From NCBI GenBank assembly GCA_009775095.1, contig VSOZ01000002.1, positions 192,758 to 256,757 on the forward strand: 64,000 nucleotides of DNA. Direction: 5' to 3'. The notes beneath the pieces were generated by a model that saw only the letters and a list, made by a program, of their open reading frames with translations, was not told the DNA's origin and did no database searches. The translations under genes and the position numbers were made by a program. Positions 42,618-51,707 of this stretch are shown one piece after another (within the stretch, counting starts at the first letter, position 1; each line of letters opens with the position of its first letter). The stretch is from Muribaculum sp. Lineage in GTDB: Bacteria; Bacteroidota; Bacteroidia; Bacteroidales; Muribaculaceae.

Positions 42618-43646
42618 GTGAAGATATTGAAGACTTTATACATTCTTGTTCTGGCTGTTCTGGTCGCGGCTTGTGGTGATGACACGGAGTTTCGCGTGGC
42701 CGGTGAAGTGCAGGGGCTCGGTACACGTACCATAAACATGCTGTATGTGGCTGACGGGTCGGTGCGTTCGGTGTCTACGGCGGCGATAGACGGCAAGTTT
42801 GACCTGCGGGGCAATTCCGAGGGATATACCGTGGTGGAGTTGTTTGTGGGAGCCAAAGGCAATGTGCCCTTGGCGCGTATGCTTGCCAAGAACGGAGAGA
42901 CTCTTCACTGTAAACTTGACATAGAGGATCCGTCGAAGAACGAAATAAAAGGCAACAAACCTTCCGAGCAATGGAGCACCTTTGTAAGGGAGAATGCGGC
43001 GGTGCTCAACGACGGTACACCCGGCATGGTAAATTCTTTAGTGACAAAATATGTGGAGAGCCACACTGACAACATAGTGTCGTCGCTACTGATGCTTACA
43101 TCTTACAATTCGGTCAACAACGAGTCGCGCGCCGACTCGCTTTTTGCCGTGATAGCTCCCGCAGCGCGTCCCGCCAAGTTGGTTGACGACTATCGGTTGC
43201 TGCTGTCATATAACAACAGTGCCGCCCTGAATGCCAAAGTGAGGTCGTTCACTCTGTATTCGCTCGGCGACTCCGTAGAGCGCTATTCGCCATACAAATC
43301 AAGCTATTCGATGCTCTATTTTACCGACGGTACTCAGCGGACTGATACGATTGTGCGGCAGATACAACGTCCTTACGACAACTATTCGCGCAAGCGGTTC
43401 AGAGTGGTGGAGGTGTCGTTCGCTCCCGACTCGGCGGCGTGGAAGCGCGCATCGACCGACAGCCTCGGATGGACCCGTGTGTGGGCTCCCGGCGGTGTTG
43501 CCCATAGCTCATTTGACGCTCTCAACATACCGCGCATACCGTTCTATATTCTTACTGATTCTACGGGTGCGCAGGTGTATCGCGGCTCGGCATTGCGTCA
43601 GGCTATCGACTCTCTTGACTCGCGGATAAAAAAACTCACAAAATGA
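42618..43646 (+). CDS. DUF4369/thioredoxin-like lipoprotein
   Basis: 342 residues from a GTG at 42618. An upstream in-frame ATG precedes the promoter and is rejected. The signal peptide ends at the lipobox LVAAC (Cys19), followed by the DUF4369 start TEFRVAGEVQGLGTRTINMLY. The C-terminal half resembles the thioredoxin-fold partner usually found in this family (VEVSFAPDSAAWKRASTDSLGWTRVWAP ... IPRIPFYILTDSTG) but lacks a CxxC, so it is unlikely to be a redox enzyme. It overlaps the next gene by 4 bp. Confidence 0.8.
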   Translation: MKILKTLYILVLAVLVAACGDDTEFRVAGEVQGLGTRTINMLYVADGSVRSVSTAAIDGKFDLRGNSEGYTVVELFVGAKGNVPLARMLAKNGETLHCKLDIEDPSKNEIKGNKPSEQWSTFVRENAAVLNDGTPGMVNSLVTKYVESHTDNIVSSLLMLTSYNSVNNESRADSLFAVIAPAARPAKLVDDYRLLLSYNNSAALNAKVRSFTLYSLGDSVERYSPYKSSYSMLYFTDGTQRTDTIVRQIQRPYDNYSRKRFRVVEVSFAPDSAAWKRASTDSLGWTRVWAPGGVAHSSFDALNIPRIPFYILTDSTGAQVYRGSALRQAIDSLDSRIKKLTK

Positions 43647-44356
43647 TGGATAAAGTACCTGCAGTATATCTTATACCGGTGATGTTGGGCGATACGGGGG
43701 CCGACCGTGTATTGCCGCCTTTCAACCTCGAGGTCATCAAGGGGCTGCGGTATTTTATTGTCGAGAATCTTAGGTCGGCGCGTCGGTTTCTTAAACGTTG
43801 CGACCGGTCGATTGACATAGACTCGCTTGTCTTTGCGGAGTTGAACGAGCACACGCCCGCTGAAGCCGTGGCGGCTCTCCTTGCTCCCGCCGAAGCGGGC
43901 AATGATGTAGGCGTAATATCGGAGGCCGGATGTCCGGCCGTGGCCGATCCGGGAGCCGATGTGGTGGCCATAGCGCAGCAGCGCGGCTACAGGGTGGTGC
44001 CTCTTGTAGGTCCGTCAAGTATACTTATGTCGCTGATGGGTTCGGGATTCAACGGACAGAGTTTTGCCTTCAACGGTTATCTGCCTATCGACGGGGGAGC
44101 GCGCGCAGCCAAATTAAAAGAGATGGAGCGGCGCATACGACATGAGCATCAGACACAAATATTCATTGAGACTCCGTACAGAAACAACAAGCTCATCGGC
44201 GAACTGTCGCACATACTGCCGGGGGCGCTGAAGTTGTGTGTGGCCTCTGACATAACGGGCGAGCGCGAGAGCATAGTCACGCGGCCGCTGTCGTACTGGA
44301 AGAGCGCTACATACAATTACGACAAGATACCGACGATATTTTTACTATATAAATAG
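43643..44356 (+). CDS. RsmI-like SAM-dependent methyltransferase
   Basis: 237 residues of the tetrapyrrole-methylase fold: VGVISEAGCPAVADPGADVVAIAQQRG and VPLVGPSSILMSLMGSGFNGQSFAFNGYLP. This is the RsmI family pattern (2'-O-methylation of 16S rRNA C1402), in a shortened form that begins VYLIPVMLGD. In Bacteroidota such short forms accompany a full RsmI, so this is a paralogue of uncertain target. Start overlaps the DUF4369 gene (ATGA). Confidence 0.85.
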   Translation: MMDKVPAVYLIPVMLGDTGADRVLPPFNLEVIKGLRYFIVENLRSARRFLKRCDRSIDIDSLVFAELNEHTPAEAVAALLAPAEAGNDVGVISEAGCPAVADPGADVVAIAQQRGYRVVPLVGPSSILMSLMGSGFNGQSFAFNGYLPIDGGARAAKLKEMERRIRHEHQTQIFIETPYRNNKLIGELSHILPGALKLCVASDITGERESIVTRPLSYWKSATYNYDKIPTIFLLYK

Positions 44357-44367
44357 CAGGACAGGCA

Positions 44368-45405
44368 ATGACACGACGAGGCAAATATGATGCGTATGAC
44401 TTTCCGGGGCTTTTCGATGAAGCGGAGTCCCCGTTGTCGTACGGAGCTGCAGCGCGCGGGGAGCTTACCGACAAGGTAAGGCTCGCGGGCGGCCAGCCGT
44501 CGTTCCCGTCGTCGGAAGTGTCGCCGCTCGGCCCTATCGTGGTGAGGCCGGTGCCCAACAAGATCGTGTTCATGTCGTTTGGCAGCGGCAGCAGCGGCAA
44601 CTGTGCCTACATAGGCGACTCCGTGTCGGGATTTTTGATCGATGCGGGTGTAGAGCCCAAGCAGGTTGTGCAGGGGCTTGCAGAGCACAATATATCGATG
44701 GATAATGTAAAAGGCATATGTATAACGCATGACCACAGCGACCATATGCGCTACGCTTACACGTTGGTGAAGAAGTACCGTCATCTTCGGCTATATTGTA
44801 CTCCACGCGCCATGAACGGTATAATGCGGCGTCATAGTGTGTCGCGCCGTCTTCGCGATTATCATGTAAGCATATACAAGGAGATACCTTTTGCACTAGG
44901 TAACTTTACAATAACGGCGTTTGAGGTCATGCATGACGGCACTGACAATGCGGGATTCTATGTGCAGCACGATGAACGTGCGTTTGCTATAGCGACCGAT
45001 CTTGGATGCATTTCGGAGCGTGCCGACTATTATATGCAACGAGCCGATTATCTTATGGTAGAGAGCAACTATGACCTCAATATGCTGCTCTTCGGACGCT
45101 ATCCGGAGTATCTGAAGTCAAGAATACGCAATGTCAACGGACATCTCGACAACAAGATGACAGCCGAGTATGTGGCCCGTGTATATACGGAGCGACTGAA
45201 GTATGTATTTCTATGTCATCTGAGTCAGGACAACAACACGCCCGAGATAGCCCTTGAAGAGTCGCGTAAGGCTCTTGAGGCTATCGGCCTTAGGGTAGGA
45301 GAGGGTAGAAATACTCCGGATGACAATGCTTCGCATGTACAACTTGTGGCGCTTCCGCGCTTTGACTGCTCGCAGCTTTACATACTGCGGCCGCAGCAGC
45401 ATTAA
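44368..45405 (+). CDS. MBL-fold metallohydrolase (YycJ/WalJ-like) with N-terminal extension
   Basis: 345 residues. The metal-binding motif HDHSDH is at 121-126, with further ligands in MHDGTDN, AIATDLG and NGHLDN. The family opening FGSGSSGNCAYIG lies at 71-83. The first 65 residues are a Pro/Gly-rich extension not typical of the family. An ATG internal to the family start is absent, so the extension is probably translated. The function of YycJ-like proteins is not settled (a role at the cell wall or in DNA has been proposed). Confidence 0.87.
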   Translation: MTRRGKYDAYDFPGLFDEAESPLSYGAAARGELTDKVRLAGGQPSFPSSEVSPLGPIVVRPVPNKIVFMSFGSGSSGNCAYIGDSVSGFLIDAGVEPKQVVQGLAEHNISMDNVKGICITHDHSDHMRYAYTLVKKYRHLRLYCTPRAMNGIMRRHSVSRRLRDYHVSIYKEIPFALGNFTITAFEVMHDGTDNAGFYVQHDERAFAIATDLGCISERADYYMQRADYLMVESNYDLNMLLFGRYPEYLKSRIRNVNGHLDNKMTAEYVARVYTERLKYVFLCHLSQDNNTPEIALEESRKALEAIGLRVGEGRNTPDDNASHVQLVALPRFDCSQLYILRPQQH

Positions 45406-45428
45406 TATTAATCAAAAAGAGTTTACTT

Positions 45429-46427
45429 ATGGCTAAAAAATTATCATATATACTGCGGAGTGGCAAAAACTCAAAGCAAAAATATTATGCGGTAAACTAT
45501 CTTCGTCAACTTATACCTGAATTTGTATTTGAAAAACGGTTGGAACGTGTACTTGAAAAGGCTTCGCATCGCCCCGATTTTGAATACATAAAACAGAGGG
45601 TTGATTACTATAACAAGCTTAAGCATACTATTAAGTTGCCTACTGAGGCAATGACTTTAAAGGAGCATATCATACCTCGTAAGCAAAAGGTATACTATTT
45701 CGATACGTATGAGTATCTGCGGTGGTTTCCGAAGGATTACCGGTGGGGATATTGTCCGGGCGACGTTACATTTATACCCGACTATCCATCAATAGTCAAG
45801 AGCCGTCCTATAGCCGGTGAAAATGAGAATTCGGTAGTATTAAAACTTGATTAGGTGCGCCACTTTATCTTTGTCAATGACAGGAAGAGGTTTATTGAAA
45901 AGAAGCCGATAGCTATATTTCGCGGAAAAGTACGTGGAACAATCTGCGGCAAAGTCGGAGACAAGGAGGTGCGTATGGAGTTTATGCGTAAGTTCTTCGG
46001 AAGCGATATCTGCGATGCGGGCGACGTGAGCCGTGACGCGGAGCTGCCCCCTGAATGGCATCGCGAGAAAATGACGATAAACGAGCATCTGGATTATATG
46101 TTTATCATGGCTTTGGAGGGAAACGACGTGGCGAGCAATCTTAAGTGGGTCATGTCGTCAAACTCTCTTGCCGTGACGCCACGACCTGTATACGAGACTT
46201 GGTTTATGGAAGGTCTTCTTGAGCCGGGAGTTCATTATGTGGAGGTTAAGCCTGACTTCAGTGACCTCGAAGAGAAGATGAGGTACTACGCCTCGCACCC
46301 CGATGAGGCGCAGAAGATAATCGACAACGCCCACAGGTATGTAGATCAATTTCGCGACAAGGAGCGTGAGGATATAATATCGCTGCTTGTGCTGGACAAG
46401 TACTTTAAGATGACCGGCCAGCGTTGA
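45429..46427 (+). pseudogene. GT90-family glycosyltransferase gene broken by one in-frame amber codon
   Basis: The reading frame is continuous from ATG 45429 to the stop at 46425-46427 except for a TAG at 45852-45854 (codon 142). The parts (141 and 190 residues) join without a frameshift: ENSVVLKLD, then VRHFIFVNDRKRF, as in intact members of the GT90/LPS-modifying family (CAP10-like). TAG differs from CAG, AAG or GAG by one base, so this is probably a recent point mutation or sequencing error. The codon after the stop is GTG, so reinitiation is possible. The downstream partner is a WaaP-like LPS kinase on the other strand. Confidence 0.85.
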
Positions 46428-46439
46428 ATCAAGACGGTA

Positions 46440-47189
46440 TTATAATTTAAAAATGCGTTTAAGCCGGTGGCGCATGATGCGGGAGTCCATATAACGCTTA
46501 TGGTATTTGAGTGCTTCGGCTACAATTTTATTTTCAGGTTCTCCTGATACCTGTGCGTAGTGGCGTGCCAAGCGCGCGGTTTCGTCAAAGCTGTCGTGCA
46601 TTGACCGAAACATCGACATCAGTTTTTTTCGTGAGTTTACATTAAATGCCATGCGATTTACATCAATGTAATAGTATTTGTAGCCGCTCTCGGGCGATCC
46701 GATATACAGGACATTGCCGGGGGAGAAGTCCTTGTGCCATATGCGTGCCTGATATAGTTTGAACATTTCTTGAGCGAGGCCGTGTAGCACATGGTCAGTG
46801 TTGGTTTTATTTTCCCAATCGCGCATATTCTCACCGACTATTTCTTCCGATATGTAGTAGCTTTGTAGTAGCTTTCGGCCGCGTTTAACTTCGGCATATG
46901 CTATAATGGCGGGTGTACGGAAGCCGAGTTGCTGGAGCTTCTTTGAGTTCAGATAGGAGCGCTCGGCTTTGCTTTTGCGCAAATTTGTATATACATAAGA
47001 ATTTATGAAGCCCGGAAGTTTAAATGACTTGATTATGATTGGGCGGTTGTCGGTCGTCATACGGTATACCGTGTTGCGGCCTTTGTATATGATTTCGGTG
47101 CCCTCGGGTACGCCGTTTTTTACGATCGACTGTATCAGGGGGCGCATATGCTCGTAGCGTGAACTTATGTGAATATTGTATTTAAGCAT
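46440..47189 (-). CDS. WaaP/Kdo-kinase-like LPS core kinase
   Basis: 249 residues from the ATG at 47189; longer readings start ahead of the promoter. Kinase-like motifs: the invariant Lys region NRPIIIKSFKLP, the catalytic loop RIWHKDFSPGNVLY, and the metal-binding IDVNRMAF. This is the lipopolysaccharide kinase (Kdo/WaaP) family, which phosphorylates core heptose or Kdo at the cytoplasmic face. It is convergent with the broken GT90 gene, and together they form an LPS-modification pair. Confidence 0.88.
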   Translation of the reverse strand: MLKYNIHISSRYEHMRPLIQSIVKNGVPEGTEIIYKGRNTVYRMTTDNRPIIIKSFKLPGFINSYVYTNLRKSKAERSYLNSKKLQQLGFRTPAIIAYAEVKRGRKLLQSYYISEEIVGENMRDWENKTNTDHVLHGLAQEMFKLYQARIWHKDFSPGNVLYIGSPESGYKYYYIDVNRMAFNVNSRKKLMSMFRSMHDSFDETARLARHYAQVSGEPENKIVAEALKYHKRYMDSRIMRHRLKRIFKL

Positions 47190-47218
47190 GGCTTTGAGTT
47201 TTGTTTCTCCACTGCTCA

Positions 47219-47226
47219 CAAATTTA
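47219..47226 (-). promoter_or_regulatory. -7 box of the LPS kinase gene
   Basis: TAAATTTG on the minus strand, giving a leader of about 25 bases to the ATG at 47189 and excluding upstream starts. Confidence 0.5.
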
Positions 47227-47388
47227 CAATTTTTTTCGGATATTGCAATCTGTAGATGTCTTGTATATGGTGGGGTGGGGGAGAGTGAAATTATGATGAC
47301 ATTTTGGGCTTCTGACAATTGAAAATTCCCGTATAAACATGCGTGCGCGAAAAAATATTTGATTCTCAAAAAGGAAAATACTGCGTAA

Positions 47389-47409
47389 GGTATTAGGTAT
47401 TAGGTGTTA
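47389..47409 (+). repeat. three tandem heptamers
   Basis: GGTATTA, GGTATTA, GGTGTTA in direct succession, between divergent genes. Too short to assign a role. Confidence 0.5.
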
Positions 47410-47481
47410 AGGCTGGTTTTGGACGTCCGCGACATGCGACCGAAAAAATCGGGATATTCAAGAAATACGGGAAATTTGCAC

Positions 47482-47489
47482 TAAATTTG
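47482..47489 (+). promoter_or_regulatory. -7 box very close to the start of the SpmAB-like gene
   Basis: TAAATTTG, with the ATG at 47504, so the leader would be only about 8-10 bases. Confidence 0.5.
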
Positions 47490-47503
47490 TAAAAACTCTT
47501 GCA

Positions 47504-48736
47504 ATGGCACTTAACTACATTTGGATCGCTTTCTTTTTGGTGGCATTTTTGGTCGCTTTGGGGAAAACTTTGTTTTTCGGAGATTTCAGCATATGGAGTT
47601 CGATAATGAGCGCATCGTTTTCGTCGGCGGCCACCGCGTTTGAGATTTCGCTCGGTCTTACCGGCATCCTGTCGTTATGGATGGGCTTGATGAAGATCGG
47701 AGAGCGAGGTGGAGTCATACAATTCTTCGGCCGCATGATAAGTCCGTTGTTCTGTAGGCTTTTCCCCGGCATCCCCAAGGGTCATCCGGCTATGGGGTCC
47801 ATATTCATGAACGTTTCGGCCAATATGCTCGGTCTCGACAATGCCGCTACCCCCTTGGGTCTTAAGGCCATGCAGGAGATGCAGTCGCTAAATACACGTA
47901 AGGACACGGCTACCGATGCTATGCTTATGTTCTTGGTACTCAACGCTTCGGGACTGTGCTTTATACCGATAGGCATCATGATGTACCGTGCGCAGGCGGG
48001 TGCGTCCAATCCTACCGATGTATTTCTGCCCATACTCTTGGCTACGTTCATAGCCACTTTTGTCGGCATCGTGGCTATGTGTATAAAACAGCGTATAAAG
48101 CTGTGGGACAAGGTAATGATAGCTTGGCTGGGAGGACTTGCCCTGTTGGTTGGCGGCATAGTGTGGTTTTTCTCCTCGCTGCCTAAAGAAGAGGTCGAAT
48201 TATACTCTTCGTTTGTGGCTAACGTGTTGCTATTCAGTGTTATAATAATGTTTATCTGTGCCGGACTCAAGAAGCGTGTCAACATGTATGACGCTTTTAT
48301 CGAGGGAGCCAAGGAGGGCTTCAAGACCGCTGTCATGATAATACCATATCTTGTGGCGATACTTGTGGCGATAGGCATGTTTCGCGCATCGGGAGCCATG
48401 GATGTCGTTACCGAAGCCATAGCCGCTTGCTTCAGCTTTGTAGGTCTTGACGCTGAATGGGTGGGTGCGCTTCCGACGGCCCTCATGAAGCCGTTGAGCG
48501 GCTCGGGTAGCCGCGGCATGATGGTCGATCTTATGAATACATACGGTCCGGACGCTTTTGTGTCGCGGGTATCGGCGGCTATTCAAGGCAGTACCGACAC
48601 GACATTCTATATACTTGCAGTGTACTTCGGCAGCGTAGGAGTGGTAAAGACACGCTATGCGGTGCCTTACGCTCTGCTTGCCGATGTCGTCGGGTCGCTT
48701 GCCGGCGTTGTTGCGGCATACCTGTTTTTCTCCTGA
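47504..48736 (+). CDS. SpmA-SpmB fused nucleoside-recognition-domain membrane protein
   Basis: 410 residues with about ten membrane segments. The N-terminal half (MNVSANMLGLDNAATPLGLKAMQEMQ) matches spore maturation protein A. The C-terminal half (FIEGAKEGFKTAVMIIPYLVAILVAIGMFRASG, GSGSRGMMVDLMNTYGPD, IQGSTDTTFYILAVYFGSV) matches SpmB. Both carry the nucleoside-recognition (Gate) domain. The fused form is normal in Bacteroidota, which do not sporulate, so transport of an unknown small molecule is likely. Confidence 0.92.
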   Translation: MALNYIWIAFFLVAFLVALGKTLFFGDFSIWSSIMSASFSSAATAFEISLGLTGILSLWMGLMKIGERGGVIQFFGRMISPLFCRLFPGIPKGHPAMGSIFMNVSANMLGLDNAATPLGLKAMQEMQSLNTRKDTATDAMLMFLVLNASGLCFIPIGIMMYRAQAGASNPTDVFLPILLATFIATFVGIVAMCIKQRIKLWDKVMIAWLGGLALLVGGIVWFFSSLPKEEVELYSSFVANVLLFSVIIMFICAGLKKRVNMYDAFIEGAKEGFKTAVMIIPYLVAILVAIGMFRASGAMDVVTEAIAACFSFVGLDAEWVGALPTALMKPLSGSGSRGMMVDLMNTYGPDAFVSRVSAAIQGSTDTTFYILAVYFGSVGVVKTRYAVPYALLADVVGSLAGVVAAYLFFS

Positions 48737-48783
48737 TTTTTTCGCTTTGCGATATTGATTTAATTGCGTATATTTGTTTTGTT

Positions 48784-49215
48784 ATGGAGAATCGAATCGA
48801 GTGGCTTACGCGCAATGTGGATATGCCCGCTATCGATACCGGACGGCTTGAACGCTGGCTTGGCAAGGTGGCGACGGCTCACGGACGTATTGTCGGGCCG
48901 TTGGTATACATATTTTGTGACGATGACGAGATAATCGACGTAAACCGTCGTTTTCTCAATCATGATTATTATACGGATATAATAACATTTGACTATTCAC
49001 GCGGCAGGCTTGTCAGCGGCGACATGTTCATTTCGCTCGATACGGTGAGAAGCAACGCTCAGTCGATTGGAGTAGATTATGACAATGAGCTGCTTCGTGT
49101 CATCGTACACGGGCTGCTTCACCTCTGCGGCATCAATGACAAAGGCCCGGGTGAACGTGAGATTATGGAGCGTCACGAGGATGAAGCTCTCGCCATGCTG
49201 AATAGTGTAGAATAA
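48784..49215 (+). CDS. ybeY: rRNA maturation endoribonuclease YbeY
   Basis: 143 residues. The zinc-binding pattern is HGLLHLCGINDKGPGER, a Bacteroidota variant of HGxLHLxGYDH. FLNHDYYTDIITFDY is the family substrate strand. Acts in 16S rRNA 3'-end maturation and ribosome quality control. It precedes mnmG by 7 bp. Confidence 0.95.
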   Translation: MENRIEWLTRNVDMPAIDTGRLERWLGKVATAHGRIVGPLVYIFCDDDEIIDVNRRFLNHDYYTDIITFDYSRGRLVSGDMFISLDTVRSNAQSIGVDYDNELLRVIVHGLLHLCGINDKGPGEREIMERHEDEALAMLNSVE

Positions 49216-49222
49216 GTGTGAT

Positions 49223-51100
49223 ATGAGATTTGACTACGATGTGATAGTGATAGGTGCCGGTCATGCCGGCTGCGAGGCTGCATCTGCGGCCGCGTGCATC
49301 GGCGCGTCCACGCTGCTTGTCACAATGGACATGAACAAGATAGCCCAGATGAGCTGTAACCCTGCAGTAGGCGGTATAGCGAAGGGGCAGATTGTGCGTG
49401 AAATAGATGCTTTGGGCGGTATGATGGCCATTGTCACCGACAGGACAGCAATCCAGTTTCGCATGCTCAACCGGTCAAAAGGGCCGGCCATGTGGAGTCC
49501 TCGCGCACAGAGCGACCGCGTGAAGTTCAGTGCCGAGTGGCGCAGGATACTTGAGAATACCGACAATCTTTATATGTGGCAGGACTCAGTTGCCTCCCTG
49601 CTTATCGAAGAGGGTAGGGTGACCGGCATAAAGACGGCTTTAGGCATTGTATTCTGTTCAAAGACCGTCGTGCTTACCGCGGGTACGTTCCTCAACGGAT
49701 TGATGCATGTAGGTCGTGCGCAAGTGGAGGGCGGACGTGTGTCGGAACCTGCATCGCACGGCATCACCGAGCAGCTTCGCGAATTAGGCTTCGCCACGGC
49801 CCGTATGAAGACCGGTACGCCGGTGCGCATCGACGGGCGCAGTGTGCGCTGGGAGCTTACCGCTCCGCAGGCCGGTGACGACGACTTTCATAAATTCAGT
49901 TTTCTGCCCGACGTGCATCGACAGCTCAAGCAGCGCGAATGCCATATTGTGTATACCAACACGGCCACTCACGACATACTGCGCGGCGGCTTGCCCGACT
50001 CTCCACTTTACAACGGGCAGATACAGAGCATAGGCCCGCGTTACTGTCCGAGTATCGAAACCAAGATAGTCACTTTCCCCGACAAGGACGAGCATCAGCT
50101 TTTTCTTGAGCCGGAGGGTGAGGATACGCAGGAGTATTATCTTAACGGTTTCTCGTCCTCACTTCCGTTTGACGTTCAGATAAACGCTCTCATGACTGTG
50201 CCGGCACTGAAGGATGTGCAGATATACCGTCCGGGCTATGCCATAGAGTACGACTTCTTTGACCCCACACAGCTTCATCACACGCTTGAGACGAAGCTGC
50301 TCTCCGGTCTCTTCTTTGCCGGACAGGTCAACGGCACGACCGGTTACGAGGAGGCGGCGGGGCAGGGGCTCGTGGCCGGTATAAACGCCGCCGCCACAGC
50401 TCTTGGACGTGAACCGTTTGTGCTTGGCCGCGACGAAGCTTATATCGGAGTCCTCATTGACGATCTTGTGACGAAAGGTGTCGACGAGCCTTACCGTATG
50501 TTTACATCACGTGCCGAATACCGCATTCTGCTCCGTCAGGATGATGCCGATATGAGGCTCACTCCGAAAGGCTATGCCATAGGTTTGGCTTCGAAAGAGC
50601 GCTATGACCTGATGCGTGAAAAGCTCGAGCAGCGCGATGCCCTCATAGCCTTTGCCAAGGAGTTCTCGCTGAAGCCCGCTTTGATTAATCCGGCACTGGA
50701 GACTCTCGGCACATCGCCGTTGAAGCAGGGAGTCAAGCTCTACGACCTTATACTGCGTCCGCAGTTGTCGATAATGACGCTGTGCGATTATATAGCGCCT
50801 CTTCGCAAGATAGTCGAAGATATCGATCCGGAGCGCCGTGAGGAGATAGTGGAGGCGGCCGAGATACTGATAAAGTATCAGGGCTATATAGACCGCGAGC
50901 GGCAGGTGGCCGATAAGCTTCATCGTCTCGAAGAACTCAAACTGAAGGGCCGCTTCGACTATGCCTCGATCAAGGCCCTGTCGACAGAGGCCCGACAGAA
51001 GCTCGAGCGAATACAGCCCGAGACTGTGGCTCAGGCGAGCCGCATACCCGGTATATCGCCATCTGACATAAACATCCTCCTGCTGTTGATGGGACGGTGA
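49223..51100 (+). CDS. mnmG: tRNA uridine-5-carboxymethylaminomethyl modification enzyme MnmG
   Basis: 625 residues. The FAD motif GAGHAGCEAA is at 11-20, followed by SCNPAVGGIAKGQIVREIDALGG and GLFFAGQVNGTTGYEEAAGQGLVAGINAA. With MnmE it installs cmnm5U34 in tRNAs. The C-terminal helical domain is complete (YQGYIDRERQVADKL ... RIPGISPSDINILLLL). Confidence 0.97.
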   Translation: MRFDYDVIVIGAGHAGCEAASAAACIGASTLLVTMDMNKIAQMSCNPAVGGIAKGQIVREIDALGGMMAIVTDRTAIQFRMLNRSKGPAMWSPRAQSDRVKFSAEWRRILENTDNLYMWQDSVASLLIEEGRVTGIKTALGIVFCSKTVVLTAGTFLNGLMHVGRAQVEGGRVSEPASHGITEQLRELGFATARMKTGTPVRIDGRSVRWELTAPQAGDDDFHKFSFLPDVHRQLKQRECHIVYTNTATHDILRGGLPDSPLYNGQIQSIGPRYCPSIETKIVTFPDKDEHQLFLEPEGEDTQEYYLNGFSSSLPFDVQINALMTVPALKDVQIYRPGYAIEYDFFDPTQLHHTLETKLLSGLFFAGQVNGTTGYEEAAGQGLVAGINAAATALGREPFVLGRDEAYIGVLIDDLVTKGVDEPYRMFTSRAEYRILLRQDDADMRLTPKGYAIGLASKERYDLMREKLEQRDALIAFAKEFSLKPALINPALETLGTSPLKQGVKLYDLILRPQLSIMTLCDYIAPLRKIVEDIDPERREEIVEAAEILIKYQGYIDRERQVADKLHRLEELKLKGRFDYASIKALSTEARQKLERIQPETVAQASRIPGISPSDINILLLLMGR

Positions 51101-51160
51101 TTGTTTCACGTGAAACATAGGTAAGTAAATAATAAACAAACAATTAATACTATAAACTTT

Positions 51161-51679
51161 ATGGAATACGTTAAGTCTAAAATCAGGGACGTATATGATT
51201 TCCCGAAGCCCGGAATTATATTCCGCGACCTCACTACAATGTTTAAAGACCCTCGGGCAATGCATATCGTAGGCTGGGACCTCGCACAGCTTTACCGGTC
51301 GAAAGGGGTGACCAAAGTGGTGGGTATCGAATCGCGCGGATTTATAGGCGGAGCCATACTCGCTTATGAGATCGGTGCCGGCTTCGTACCCGCACGCAAG
51401 CCCGGCAAGCTCCCCGCCGACACAGTGAGTGCAAAGTTTGAAAAGGAGTACGGTTATGACGAAATAGAGATACACCGCGATGCGATAACCCCCGACGACG
51501 TGGTAGTGATACACGATGACCTGCTTGCCACCGGCGGCACCATGGCTGCATGCTACGAGCTTGTGAAAAGCATGAACCCGCGCAAGGTCTACATCAACTT
51601 CATTGTGGAGCTGAGTGCGCTCAACGGTCGTGAGAACCTGCCCGCCGATGCCGAGGTGACCTCGCTCATAGTTTATTAA
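51161..51679 (+). CDS. apt: adenine phosphoribosyltransferase
   Basis: 172 residues. The PRPP-binding loop is VVIHDDLLATGGTM, and the start IRDVYDFPKPGIIFRDLTTM is standard for APRT. It salvages adenine to AMP. A 60-bp gap separates it from mnmG. Confidence 0.96.
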   Translation: MEYVKSKIRDVYDFPKPGIIFRDLTTMFKDPRAMHIVGWDLAQLYRSKGVTKVVGIESRGFIGGAILAYEIGAGFVPARKPGKLPADTVSAKFEKEYGYDEIEIHRDAITPDDVVVIHDDLLATGGTMAACYELVKSMNPRKVYINFIVELSALNGRENLPADAEVTSLIVY

Positions 51680-51707
51680 ACACCCTCTAAATACAGTTGA
51701 CCGCTAA

